From: Cytophagales bacterium | GTDB lineage: Bacteria > Bacteroidota > Bacteroidia > Cytophagales > Cyclobacteriaceae | NCBI GenBank assembly: GCA_017303795.1 | Contig: JAFLBR010000002.1 | Coordinates: forward strand, 124,001 to 188,000 | Direction: 5' to 3' | DNA length: 64,000 nt | Shown here: positions 10,108-18,208 of the stretch, piece by piece | Numbering within the stretch: the stretch's first letter is position 1 | Layout of the letters: the number at the start of each line of letters is the position of its first letter | The notes under the pieces: generated by a model | What the model saw: the letters and a program-made list of their open reading frames with translations, nothing else | Database searches by the model: none | Told to the model about the DNA's origin: nothing | Translations under genes and position numbers: made by a program

Positions 10108-11616
10108 ATGAAACCTTCATTTTTAACGATTGGCTTACTTTACCTTGTTTTAGCGTGCGGAAGTGATCCGGAAACGGCAACGCTAACCAACTCCACTATT
10201 GAGTATCCAGAAAGCGCAGTTGATTTCCCTAATCCGGAGCGTGGGTTTTATCATTATTCAGAATCAAGGGCCAGCAGCTATAACCCTTTAAACTTAAGTA
10301 CGCTGCGCAACTACCGTAACTCACAGGCGGTTTCTGGAGCTACCTATCCGGTGGTAAGCACCTTGGTTTTCCGGTATTTTGTTTTGGATATTTTTAAGAA
10401 CTCGGCACTTACCACAGATTATATTAATAAAGTAAAAAACGATTTTTCTGTGGCCCGCAACGCGGGAGTAAAATTAGTAGTGCGGTTTACCTACACCGTA
10501 ACTTCCACGGCTGGCAGTTGCCCGGAAGGCTTTATTTGCCCGCCTTATGGCGATGCACCAAAAAATATTGTTTTGGAGCATATTAGTCAGTTGGCACCGG
10601 TGCTAACCGAAAATGCCGATGTAATTGCCTGCCTGCAGATGGGTTTTATTGGAACCTGGGGCGAACAATACTATACGGATTATTTTGGGGACGCTTCTTC
10701 GAACGGTCAAAGTAAATTGTTGGATAACAATTGGCAAGACCGCATTGATGTACTCAAAGCATTGCTCGATGCAACTCCCAAAGAAATAATGGTACAAGTG
10801 CGCTACCCACAAATTAAGCAACGCTTAATATATGGCATAAATGCGCCCGTAACTTCCGCTGCCCTAACAGAAGCAGAGGCATTTTCTGGCTTAGATAAGG
10901 CAAGAATCGCGTACCATAATGACTGCCTTTTAGCCAGCACAGATGATTTTGGTACCTATGAAGATTATGGTAACTCTTCATCACCCCGCGTTACCGCTAA
11001 TGCAACCCTGCGCGCTTATTTCTCAGCAGACAGCAAGTACTTGGTTGTAGGTGGTGAAACGTGCAGCGATGGGTACAGTCCTCAAAATGATTGTGAACCT
11101 GCCGGGAAAGCCGAGATGGAATTAAGTGATATGCATTATTCGTTTCTCAATACCGCATACAACAACCAGGTGAACAATGATTGGGTTACCGGTGGATGTA
11201 TGGAAAACATTAAAAAGAAATTGGGTTATAGGTTTGTGCTCAAAAATGGTAAGTTTCCGAATCAGCTTGAGCAAGGTGAAAACTTAACCGTAGCGTTGGA
11301 ACTTGATAACATCGGCTATGCTTCACCGTACAAATACAGGCCCGTTCAATTGATTCTGAAAAATAAAACTACGCAGGCTACTGTGGTGAAAGAGTTTACC
11401 ACCGACATTCGCAAGTGGTTTACCGGTGCAATTACACTAACTGAAAGCTTTGCACTTGACGCACCAGCAGGTGAATGGGAATTGTTTCTAAACCTGCCCG
11501 ATAATAACACCAGTATAAACACCCGGCCGGAGTACAGCATCCAACTTGCCAATGAAGGCGTTTGGAGTGAGACTACGGGCCACAACAGTCTCAAACATAC
11601 TATCATCATAAAATAA
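10108..11616 (+). CDS. DUF4874/DUF4832 lipoprotein
   Basis: Lipoprotein of 502 aa (LVLACGS, Cys 17) made only of DUF4874 and DUF4832, the minimal form of the three paralogs here. Shared motifs are NPERGFYHY, GFIGTWGEQYYTD with its conserved Glu, AYHNDCLLAS, VGGETC and a C-terminal beta-rich part ending at the protein end. It lacks the Fn3, CBM9-like and T9SS domains of the other two and is probably anchored by its lipid. The 186-bp divergent region to the PKD lipoprotein gene presumably holds both promoters. A carbohydrate-active role is inferred from context only. Confidence 0.88.
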   Translation: MKPSFLTIGLLYLVLACGSDPETATLTNSTIEYPESAVDFPNPERGFYHYSESRASSYNPLNLSTLRNYRNSQAVSGATYPVVSTLVFRYFVLDIFKNSALTTDYINKVKNDFSVARNAGVKLVVRFTYTVTSTAGSCPEGFICPPYGDAPKNIVLEHISQLAPVLTENADVIACLQMGFIGTWGEQYYTDYFGDASSNGQSKLLDNNWQDRIDVLKALLDATPKEIMVQVRYPQIKQRLIYGINAPVTSAALTEAEAFSGLDKARIAYHNDCLLASTDDFGTYEDYGNSSSPRVTANATLRAYFSADSKYLVVGGETCSDGYSPQNDCEPAGKAEMELSDMHYSFLNTAYNNQVNNDWVTGGCMENIKKKLGYRFVLKNGKFPNQLEQGENLTVALELDNIGYASPYKYRPVQLILKNKTTQATVVKEFTTDIRKWFTGAITLTESFALDAPAGEWELFLNLPDNNTSINTRPEYSIQLANEGVWSETTGHNSLKHTIIIK

Positions 11617-11748
11617 CATTAGGGATCCTCCCAATTCATGAAGGAGGGGCATTGCAATCTCGTTTACATGTTGAACGAGCCAGCACAGAAATGCTAGTAC
11701 TGGCTTTCGTTACCTTGTACTATCGCAACCAAAGAACTAAAATTCTTT

Positions 11749-11769
11749 AGTCTACTGTCTTTTTAGACT
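11749..11769 (+). other. Short hairpin in leader region of the 1790-aa gene
   Basis: AGTCTA, 9-nt loop, TAGACT forms a small hairpin with a TTTT run inside the loop. It lies between the two DUF4832 genes in a 267-bp gap. It may be a weak terminator of the upstream gene; the call is tentative. Confidence 0.25.
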
Positions 11770-11808
11770 TTCGGTAAATAAATAATGAAATTATTAAAGA
11801 AATACTTT

Positions 11809-11825
11809 GAAAGTATATTACTTTC
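11809..11825. promoter_or_regulatory. Inverted repeat 59 bp upstream of the 1790-aa gene
   Basis: GAAAGT, 5-nt spacer, ACTTTC: a perfect inverted repeat in the AT-rich promoter region of the large DUF4832 gene. Position and symmetry suit an operator, but AT-rich DNA gives such repeats easily. Confidence 0.25.
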
Positions 11826-11883
11826 GATAATCTTATTTATTTAGCTTTAATAACTTTCATTTAATTACTTTAAAATTAAGATC

Positions 11884-14800
11884 ATGAAAAAAGCTTTACT
11901 CCTGCTTGTCTTGCTGGCCTCCTTAGGCGCATCCGCGCAAACGCTAACTTCGGTTTCGTATTCCGAAGATGCATCTGTATTCCTGAATCCTGAACGAGGA
12001 TTTTACCATCATACCCAAACCCACGCGGGCATTGTGGATGATACAACACCCAGTGCACCCTATGTTCTGCTTACAGCTGGTGAGCTTGACAACATTAAGA
12101 ATGGAATTCCCGGCAATGGAAGTTATCCCGGTAAAACCAGTCTTGTACTGCGCCTCTTCTACTTGCATGAATTCCATAACTCCACCAATGTAAGCGCTGC
12201 CTACATTACTAATATGCAGGCAGACTTTAATCAGCTTCGCACCAAAGGGATGAAGGCTATTATCCGGTTTGCCTACACAAATAATGAAACTAAGAAAGAC
12301 TTAGGCGTAACCGTTGCCCGTATTCAGGGCCACTTGGCCTCCCTTAAAACAGTAATAGAAGCCAATCAGGACGTAATTCTGGTTGCACAACTGGGTTTGA
12401 TCGGCACATACGGTGAAAGCTACTACACAACCAACTTTGGCGATGCCGGTCAAGTAAGCCCAACTCAATGGAACATGAGAAGCCAGGTGGTACAATCTTT
12501 TCTGGACTTTCTACCAACCGGTTTGCAAGTGCAACTCAGAACACCGCTTCAAAAATCAAAATACCTCGAATATATTTCCCAATCCACCAACGCAGTTACA
12601 GAACAAGAAGCGCACAATACCTCTATTGCCAAATCGCGCATCGGACATTTTAATGATTGCATTCTTTCATCACCCGACCAGAAAATACAAGAGTTCAAAA
12701 TACTAAGGTCCGCATTTGCAGGACTATCCTCTACTATACGCATTGGCTATCGCGGTTTAAAGAATGGTACACTTGCACTCGGTTCTACTGAAAGTCAAAT
12801 GCCAGCGCCTGGTAATCCATTAGCAAGCTATGCGCTGGGTACTCCCAATGTAACAGGGGGTGTTCCCAACTGGTCTGCTATTGGGAATGTGGTTTTGTTT
12901 ACCAATGGTACTATTCTGGAACTAAAAGCTGCGCACGATGCTACCTACCTTTATTTCAGGGTGAAAGAAAGCGGGTATTTACAAAGCACTCGGGATACCT
13001 ACCAACTCTTTATTGACACCGATAATAATTCGTCAACCGGATGGATCGATGCCGCTGCTTGGTCATCCACGGGCGCTAATCATGTGATTGAGAATGATGT
13101 ACTAAAAGCACACACGCTCTCCGGAAATGGCTTTACGTTCAATACCGTTTCAACCGTGGCACCCACCGTATCCTATACCGGTTCGTATGATGATCAGGGT
13201 ACTTATATATTCCCTTCTGATATTGATTTCGTAGCAGACGAATCAAAATATGTAATGATTGGTGGCGAAACATGTGCACCAACCACACAAACGGAATGTG
13301 CGGTTTCATTGGCGCGTATGGCACTTCATCGCTATACCTTTCTGAATGAGGTTTATCATCCTACCGTACTCACCGGTTGGCAAACAAATAATTGCTATGC
13401 CGATTTTCAGAAGAAACTTGGGTATCGAATCCGATTGTTGTCGGCCAACATCCAGTCATCCGTTGAGGTTGGCAAAGGCTTATATGTGTCGCTCAGTATG
13501 ATCAACGATGGGTTTGCAGCACCAGCTAAGTTGAGAAAACTTAACCTGGTTCTAAGAAACACTTCGACCAACGCGATATATACTGTACCCTTTCAATCTC
13601 AGGCTGCCGATGCCCGAAAATGGCAAACCGGAAGTTTTACCGTAAATGAATCGCTTGCCATACCCGCGGATGTACCAACCGGCACGTATGCGTTAAGTTT
13701 GGCTATGCCGGATGCTTCCAGCAGTCTTGCAAGCAATGCGGCCTATGCCGTTAGATTCGCAAATACGGGCACATGGGATGCCACAAACGGCCGCAATAAT
13801 TTGAATACAAACATTACCATAACTGCAGCTACAACTCCAACCACACCGACAATAGTAATAGATGGGTTAACCACCGATTGGAACAACGTAGATAATGCAG
13901 GCCTCACGGGTACAACCACGTCTATTCAAAAAATTAAAGCGTTTGATGATGTGAACAATCTATACGTGTTGGCTACCGGAACGTTGAATTCAAATTATCA
14001 ACTTTACATTGATGCGGATGGTAAATCATTTACGGGTTATCAAAGTTGGGTAAACGGTGCAGATTATAAAGTAGAAGCTGGAAAATTGTATCGCCATGAA
14101 TGGGCCGAGTCCTGGGTGGAAATCCTGACGTTAAATTCCAGCCAGTTAGTAAAAAATGCAAGTGCCCTGGAAGTGTTAATCCCAAAGACTTCTCTATACG
14201 GAATAGATGAATATGTCGGCCTCGGCTATCGCGACTTGTCGGGTTCAACTGTAATAGGATCATTGCCAGCAACCGGTAATCTGGTAACCTATAACTTGAT
14301 TAATCCGGTTTCTATTGTACGCCCTGCCATTACCATCACTGTAAACGGAAGCTCCACGGATTGGGCATATGTAAACCCAATTGCTACAGCTGCGGGTACT
14401 GTGCAGCTAATGAAGGTTTATGATGACATCCAGAATGTTTACCTTTTACTCAAGGGTTCGTTAACCGCCACGGTCACTGATTATGATCTTTTCTTTAACA
14501 CGGACAATAACACAGCAACCGGACTTATTGATGCCGCCAGTTGGAGCTCTACCGGTGCAGATTATGCCATTATTGGTGGGGGTTTGTATAAACATGATGC
14601 TACCACGGCAAACGGTGTGAATGGTTGGGGCTGGACGTACCAAAGTTTAGTAGTGACAACAGCTTTTGATGGCGCATTCACTACGCAAGAGCTTGTTATA
14701 CCTAAGTCAAAATTCAATACGCTCACCACGGGTGCTGTCATTACCGTGGGCTACCGCAAATTGGCAGCCAATGCGGTGGTGGCGAAGTTGCCCCTAAGTG

Positions 14801-17256
14801 GTGGCATGGCTACATACACCATTGAAAATCCTTACATACCCAATCTGCAAACACTCACGTTGTCAGACGACATCACCAATCTGTATGCTACCATCCAAGG
14901 GGCTTCAATTACTTCAAACTATAAAATGTTTTTGAATACAGATAACAACACGGCTACCGGGTATGTGGATGCTCAATTCTGGAGCGTAATGGGTGCCGAC
15001 TATATGATTGAGAATGGAATTTTTTACCAGTATAACGGCACTGGCCAGGCTTGGGGCTGGACAACGGCTGCCAATACAGTATCGGTAGTAAACACTCAGC
15101 TTACACCTACACTCGCGCAACGAGTAATTACTATACCTCGCGCACAATTTCCAACACTTACAACAGGTAGCATTGTTTTGGCTGGCTTTGCTAATGACTT
15201 GGTAGCGGACAAATTGCCAACAGGTTCAAATCTACAATCGTATTCGCTTACCAAGGCATACATACCCGCTTTGAGTAGTTTTGTAATGCAGGATAACAGC
15301 ACTAATATTTTCTTAACTGTTCAGGGTAGTTCCTTACCTTCTACTTACGAAGCGTTTTTGAATACCGACAATAATACCAGTACTGGTTTTATTGATGCAA
15401 CGTGGAATCCCATGGGTGCTGATTTCATGATTCAGAATGGATCCTTGTATGCGTATAGTGGCTCGGGCAATGCATGGGGCTGGACACTGGTGCAAGCAGG
15501 TTTACAGGTAAACAACTCCACCGTTAGTACAGACCTTTATCAAAGGGAAATCCTGGTACCACGGTCAAAGTTGACAACACTTATTATTGGCGCAACCATT
15601 AAAGGCGGCTACCGAAGTGTAATTGGCGGAGTTACTGCGGCCGTTATACCTACTGCTGGTGGAGCCATGCAAAATCATACTATTAGCACAAGCTATGTTC
15701 CGGATTTACAAGACATCACGGTCAGCGACAACTCCACAAGCATCATTGTTACCGTTAGAGGTGGAAATCTATCATCTACTTATCAAGTGTATGTCAACAC
15801 AGATAATGTGGCGTCATCTGGTTACTCAGATGGAACCTGGGCCGCTACTGGAATAAATCACCTGGTTGAAAATGGCTTGTTATATGTTTATGCAGGTACG
15901 GGTGCTAACTGGTCGTGGACACCAATTTCAGGAAATGTTACCGTTACCAACAATACAGCATCAGGGGTTACAACCCGCACCATCACCATAACCAAATCAG
16001 CCTTAACCAATCTTGCCGGAACAATAAAAGTAGGTTATAGAAATCTGGTCAGTGGCTCACTATCCGGAAAACTACCGGCAGATAACGATATGTACTCATT
16101 CGTTTTATTGCCCGCGCTACAAAACATTGGTGAATCAGGAAGTCTAACATTCTCCCAACCCAATAAAGACGCCTGGTTTACAAAAACACTCACACGCTCA
16201 TACAATAACCCAGTAGTGATTATCAGTCCGTTAAGTTATAATGACGCAAACCCGGCAACCATTCGGGTTAAGAATGTGACAAGTAATAGTTTTCAATATC
16301 AGATAGACGAATGGGATTATCTGGACGGAGCACACGGGTCGGAGACAGTTTATTTTATAGTTGTTGAAGCCGGTCGCTATACGTTAGATGGTGGGGTGGT
16401 TTTGGAAGCTGGAACACGCAGTGTAAATAATAAGTGGTCGCTGCAAACTTTTGGATCATCCTTCGCAACCGTTCCGTTAGTGTTAGCACAAACTCTTTCC
16501 AGCAATGAAGCTACAGCCGTAACCACGCGAATCCGGTGGATAGGCAATACTAACTTTGAACTGAAAATTCAGGAAGAAGAAGCAAAAGACTATTTACCAA
16601 ATAGAATCAGGGCTAATGAAACCGTTGGCTACCTAGCCTTCACCGAAGGCAGCGGCAACTTTGGTTACACATTTGAAACCGATGGTACCAGCCGGTCATA
16701 CAACAACGACTTTAAAAAGATTTGGTTTTTGGGTACAGGTACAAAAGCATCTGTGTTTGCGCACATGCAAACATCCTACGGAGGCAATACAGCATCGCTT
16801 CGTTATAAATCCTTGACAAACACAAATTTTTATGTGATGGTACAAGAAGAGCAATCGTATGATTTTGAAACGGAGCATACTACTGAAGAAGTTGGATACT
16901 TGGTGTTGGGTGGGTCGGGTGTTTTTCAAGGAACTCCTGCAGCAAGCAGTGGTGGTGGTGGCGGTTCGGGAGCTCGTGTTGCCGCTAGCACAAGCGATCA
17001 AAAACAAGTAGAGGAAGCTGAAGCACAACTCGGAATTCAAGCCTATCCTAATCCCATTGATCGTTACTTGACTATAAAAAGTGATGTAGGTATTCAACAA
17101 CTCCAAATAACAGACATCAATGGCCGGATACTTGTTTCGGATAGCCACTCCGCATCTGAAAAAATAGTGGACACTGAAAGCTGGCCTGCTGGATTCTACG
17201 TGGTTCGTGTATTGCAAACTAACAGCACAACTAAAATGATTAAAGTAGTGAAGTAA
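11884..17256 (+). CDS. Giant DUF4874/DUF4832 protein with tandem CBM9-like modules and T9SS sorting domain
   Basis: Secreted 1790-aa protein. Signal peptide 1-19. A DUF4874/DUF4832 region covers about 22-650 (NPERGFYHH, LIGTYGESYYTT, HFNDCILSSPD, IGGETC). It is interrupted at residues 266-437 by an extra CBM9-like module in circularly permuted order. Five tandem modules of about 140-160 aa follow (about 654-1408), each with an NTDNNTxTGxxDA and GADYxIENG core. Three lectin-like repeats of about 85 aa (about 1415-1690) come next, then a Gly-rich linker and a type IX sorting domain (YPNPIDRYLTIKS, about 1717-1790). The architecture suggests a surface-attached glycan-binding or degrading protein with many binding modules. 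It is transcribed alone and followed by a terminator. Confidence 0.9.
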   Translation: MKKALLLLVLLASLGASAQTLTSVSYSEDASVFLNPERGFYHHTQTHAGIVDDTTPSAPYVLLTAGELDNIKNGIPGNGSYPGKTSLVLRLFYLHEFHNSTNVSAAYITNMQADFNQLRTKGMKAIIRFAYTNNETKKDLGVTVARIQGHLASLKTVIEANQDVILVAQLGLIGTYGESYYTTNFGDAGQVSPTQWNMRSQVVQSFLDFLPTGLQVQLRTPLQKSKYLEYISQSTNAVTEQEAHNTSIAKSRIGHFNDCILSSPDQKIQEFKILRSAFAGLSSTIRIGYRGLKNGTLALGSTESQMPAPGNPLASYALGTPNVTGGVPNWSAIGNVVLFTNGTILELKAAHDATYLYFRVKESGYLQSTRDTYQLFIDTDNNSSTGWIDAAAWSSTGANHVIENDVLKAHTLSGNGFTFNTVSTVAPTVSYTGSYDDQGTYIFPSDIDFVADESKYVMIGGETCAPTTQTECAVSLARMALHRYTFLNEVYHPTVLTGWQTNNCYADFQKKLGYRIRLLSANIQSSVEVGKGLYVSLSMINDGFAAPAKLRKLNLVLRNTSTNAIYTVPFQSQAADARKWQTGSFTVNESLAIPADVPTGTYALSLAMPDASSSLASNAAYAVRFANTGTWDATNGRNNLNTNITITAATTPTTPTIVIDGLTTDWNNVDNAGLTGTTTSIQKIKAFDDVNNLYVLATGTLNSNYQLYIDADGKSFTGYQSWVNGADYKVEAGKLYRHEWAESWVEILTLNSSQLVKNASALEVLIPKTSLYGIDEYVGLGYRDLSGSTVIGSLPATGNLVTYNLINPVSIVRPAITITVNGSSTDWAYVNPIATAAGTVQLMKVYDDIQNVYLLLKGSLTATVTDYDLFFNTDNNTATGLIDAASWSSTGADYAIIGGGLYKHDATTANGVNGWGWTYQSLVVTTAFDGAFTTQELVIPKSKFNTLTTGAVITVGYRKLAANAVVAKLPLSGGMATYTIENPYIPNLQTLTLSDDITNLYATIQGASITSNYKMFLNTDNNTATGYVDAQFWSVMGADYMIENGIFYQYNGTGQAWGWTTAANTVSVVNTQLTPTLAQRVITIPRAQFPTLTTGSIVLAGFANDLVADKLPTGSNLQSYSLTKAYIPALSSFVMQDNSTNIFLTVQGSSLPSTYEAFLNTDNNTSTGFIDATWNPMGADFMIQNGSLYAYSGSGNAWGWTLVQAGLQVNNSTVSTDLYQREILVPRSKLTTLIIGATIKGGYRSVIGGVTAAVIPTAGGAMQNHTISTSYVPDLQDITVSDNSTSIIVTVRGGNLSSTYQVYVNTDNVASSGYSDGTWAATGINHLVENGLLYVYAGTGANWSWTPISGNVTVTNNTASGVTTRTITITKSALTNLAGTIKVGYRNLVSGSLSGKLPADNDMYSFVLLPALQNIGESGSLTFSQPNKDAWFTKTLTRSYNNPVVIISPLSYNDANPATIRVKNVTSNSFQYQIDEWDYLDGAHGSETVYFIVVEAGRYTLDGGVVLEAGTRSVNNKWSLQTFGSSFATVPLVLAQTLSSNEATAVTTRIRWIGNTNFELKIQEEEAKDYLPNRIRANETVGYLAFTEGSGNFGYTFETDGTSRSYNNDFKKIWFLGTGTKASVFAHMQTSYGGNTASLRYKSLTNTNFYVMVQEEQSYDFETEHTTEEVGYLVLGGSGVFQGTPAASSGGGGGSGARVAASTSDQKQVEEAEAQLGIQAYPNPIDRYLTIKSDVGIQQLQITDINGRILVSDSHSASEKIVDTESWPAGFYVVRVLQTNSTTKMIKVVK

Positions 17257-17277
17257 ATTTGAGAGTATAGTAAATAA

Positions 17278-17306
17278 GCCCCACTTGAAGGCACTGCAGG
17301 TGGGGC
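17278..17306 (+). terminator. Terminator of the 1790-aa gene
   Basis: GCCCCAC / GTGGGGC 7-bp GC-rich stem followed by ATTTTACTTTT, 21 bp after the stop codon. Confidence 0.8.
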
Positions 17307-17332
17307 ATTTTACTTTTGTACAATTTTAATTA

Positions 17333-17443
17333 AGTAACCTACGGGCTCAGCTTGGTGCGGAGTTTTTCAAACTGATCTGGATCGCTGAAGCTACAATGTT
17401 GTTGGTTAAGGAGTTGCCTGAATTATATAAGCATAAAAACTAA
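17333..17443 (+). pseudogene. Possible C-terminal gene remnant
   Basis: The gap 17257-17584 (328 bp) holds two terminators and a short open stretch of about 36 codons without a start, ending in TAA. Its translation looks protein-like (contains LGAEFFKLIWIAEATMLLV). It could be the tail of a lost gene. The family was not recognised and it may be chance; nothing else was seen in this gap. Confidence 0.2.
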
Positions 17444-17516
17444 AATATAGTAAGTATACATTTAGAAGTTCCACTTGCACGAAACACTCGAGATTGGTTT
17501 TGGATTTAACAATTAA

Positions 17517-17545
17517 AAAGGAGACACCGTACAGATGCCTCCTTT
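17517..17545 (-). terminator. Terminator of fasciclin gene
   Basis: On the minus strand CTCCTTT pairs upstream with AAAGGAG and the hairpin is followed by TTTTTAATTG. It lies 40 bp beyond the fasciclin stop codon. Confidence 0.65.
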
Positions 17546-17584
17546 ACCCCACAATCCAACAAATTAACCCAACTAGAAAAAACC

Positions 17585-18124
17585 TTAAGGCATCACTACG
17601 GCATCAATTACATGGATTACACCATTTGATTGATTTACATCCATGATCGTAATTTTTGCTGTGTTGCCCTTCTCATCTTTTAGCACAACATCTTTTCCAT
17701 CCATCATAGCCCAGAGTTTTCCACCTTGCACAGTTTTGAATTCGGCTTTACCGTTTCCGTTTTTGATAGCTTTCGCCACATCCGCTGATGAGAATTTTCC
17801 GGCTACTACATGGTAGGTTAATACCGCTGTAAGTGTGGACTTGTTTTCAGGCTTCAACAAATTGTCGACAGTACCAGCCGGAAGTTTAGCGAACGCAGCA
17901 TTGGTAGGTGCAAACACGGTAAAAGGCCCCGTGCCTTGCAAGGTTTCCACTAACCCGGCAGCCTTCACCGCTGCTACCAAGGTGGTGTGATCCTTCGAGT
18001 TGACGGCATTTTCAATAATGTTCTTATTGGCGTACATCTGAGCTCCGCCCACCTCAACAGGCTTTTGCGCATAGGCTGCAACTGCAAGACATAAACTAAA
18101 AGCTGAAATCAATAATTTTTTCAT
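17585..18124 (-). CDS. Fasciclin (FAS1) domain secreted protein
   Basis: Secreted 179-aa protein with a signal peptide (1-19) and one FAS1 domain (about 38-178). The typical H1 and H2 motifs are present (TVFAPTNAAFAKLPAG near 80 and VIHVIDAVVMP at the C-terminus). FAS1 proteins act in adhesion or matrix binding. It appears monocistronic, with its own terminator, and lies 84 bp downstream of the TonB receptor gene on the same strand. Identification is secure; the ligand is unknown. Confidence 0.95.
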   Translation of the reverse strand: MKKLLISAFSLCLAVAAYAQKPVEVGGAQMYANKNIIENAVNSKDHTTLVAAVKAAGLVETLQGTGPFTVFAPTNAAFAKLPAGTVDNLLKPENKSTLTAVLTYHVVAGKFSSADVAKAIKNGNGKAEFKTVQGGKLWAMMDGKDVVLKDEKGNTAKITIMDVNQSNGVIHVIDAVVMP

Positions 18125-18208
18125 AAAAAATTTTTTTTGGTTTGTATTTATTTACGAGATGCAGGGGCTTGTTGGATTGCAGCCAATCACTATTTTTTTT
18201 GCTGGCTC

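Noticed and set aside
12679-13194. Intein in the 1790-aa protein
   Set aside because: The insert has no intein block residues (no Cys/Ser start with HN end) and matches the protein's own beta-sandwich units.
13846-16110. CRISPR-like or microsatellite repeats
   Set aside because: The repetition is at protein level with about 430-490-bp periods and diverged DNA; these are protein domain repeats.
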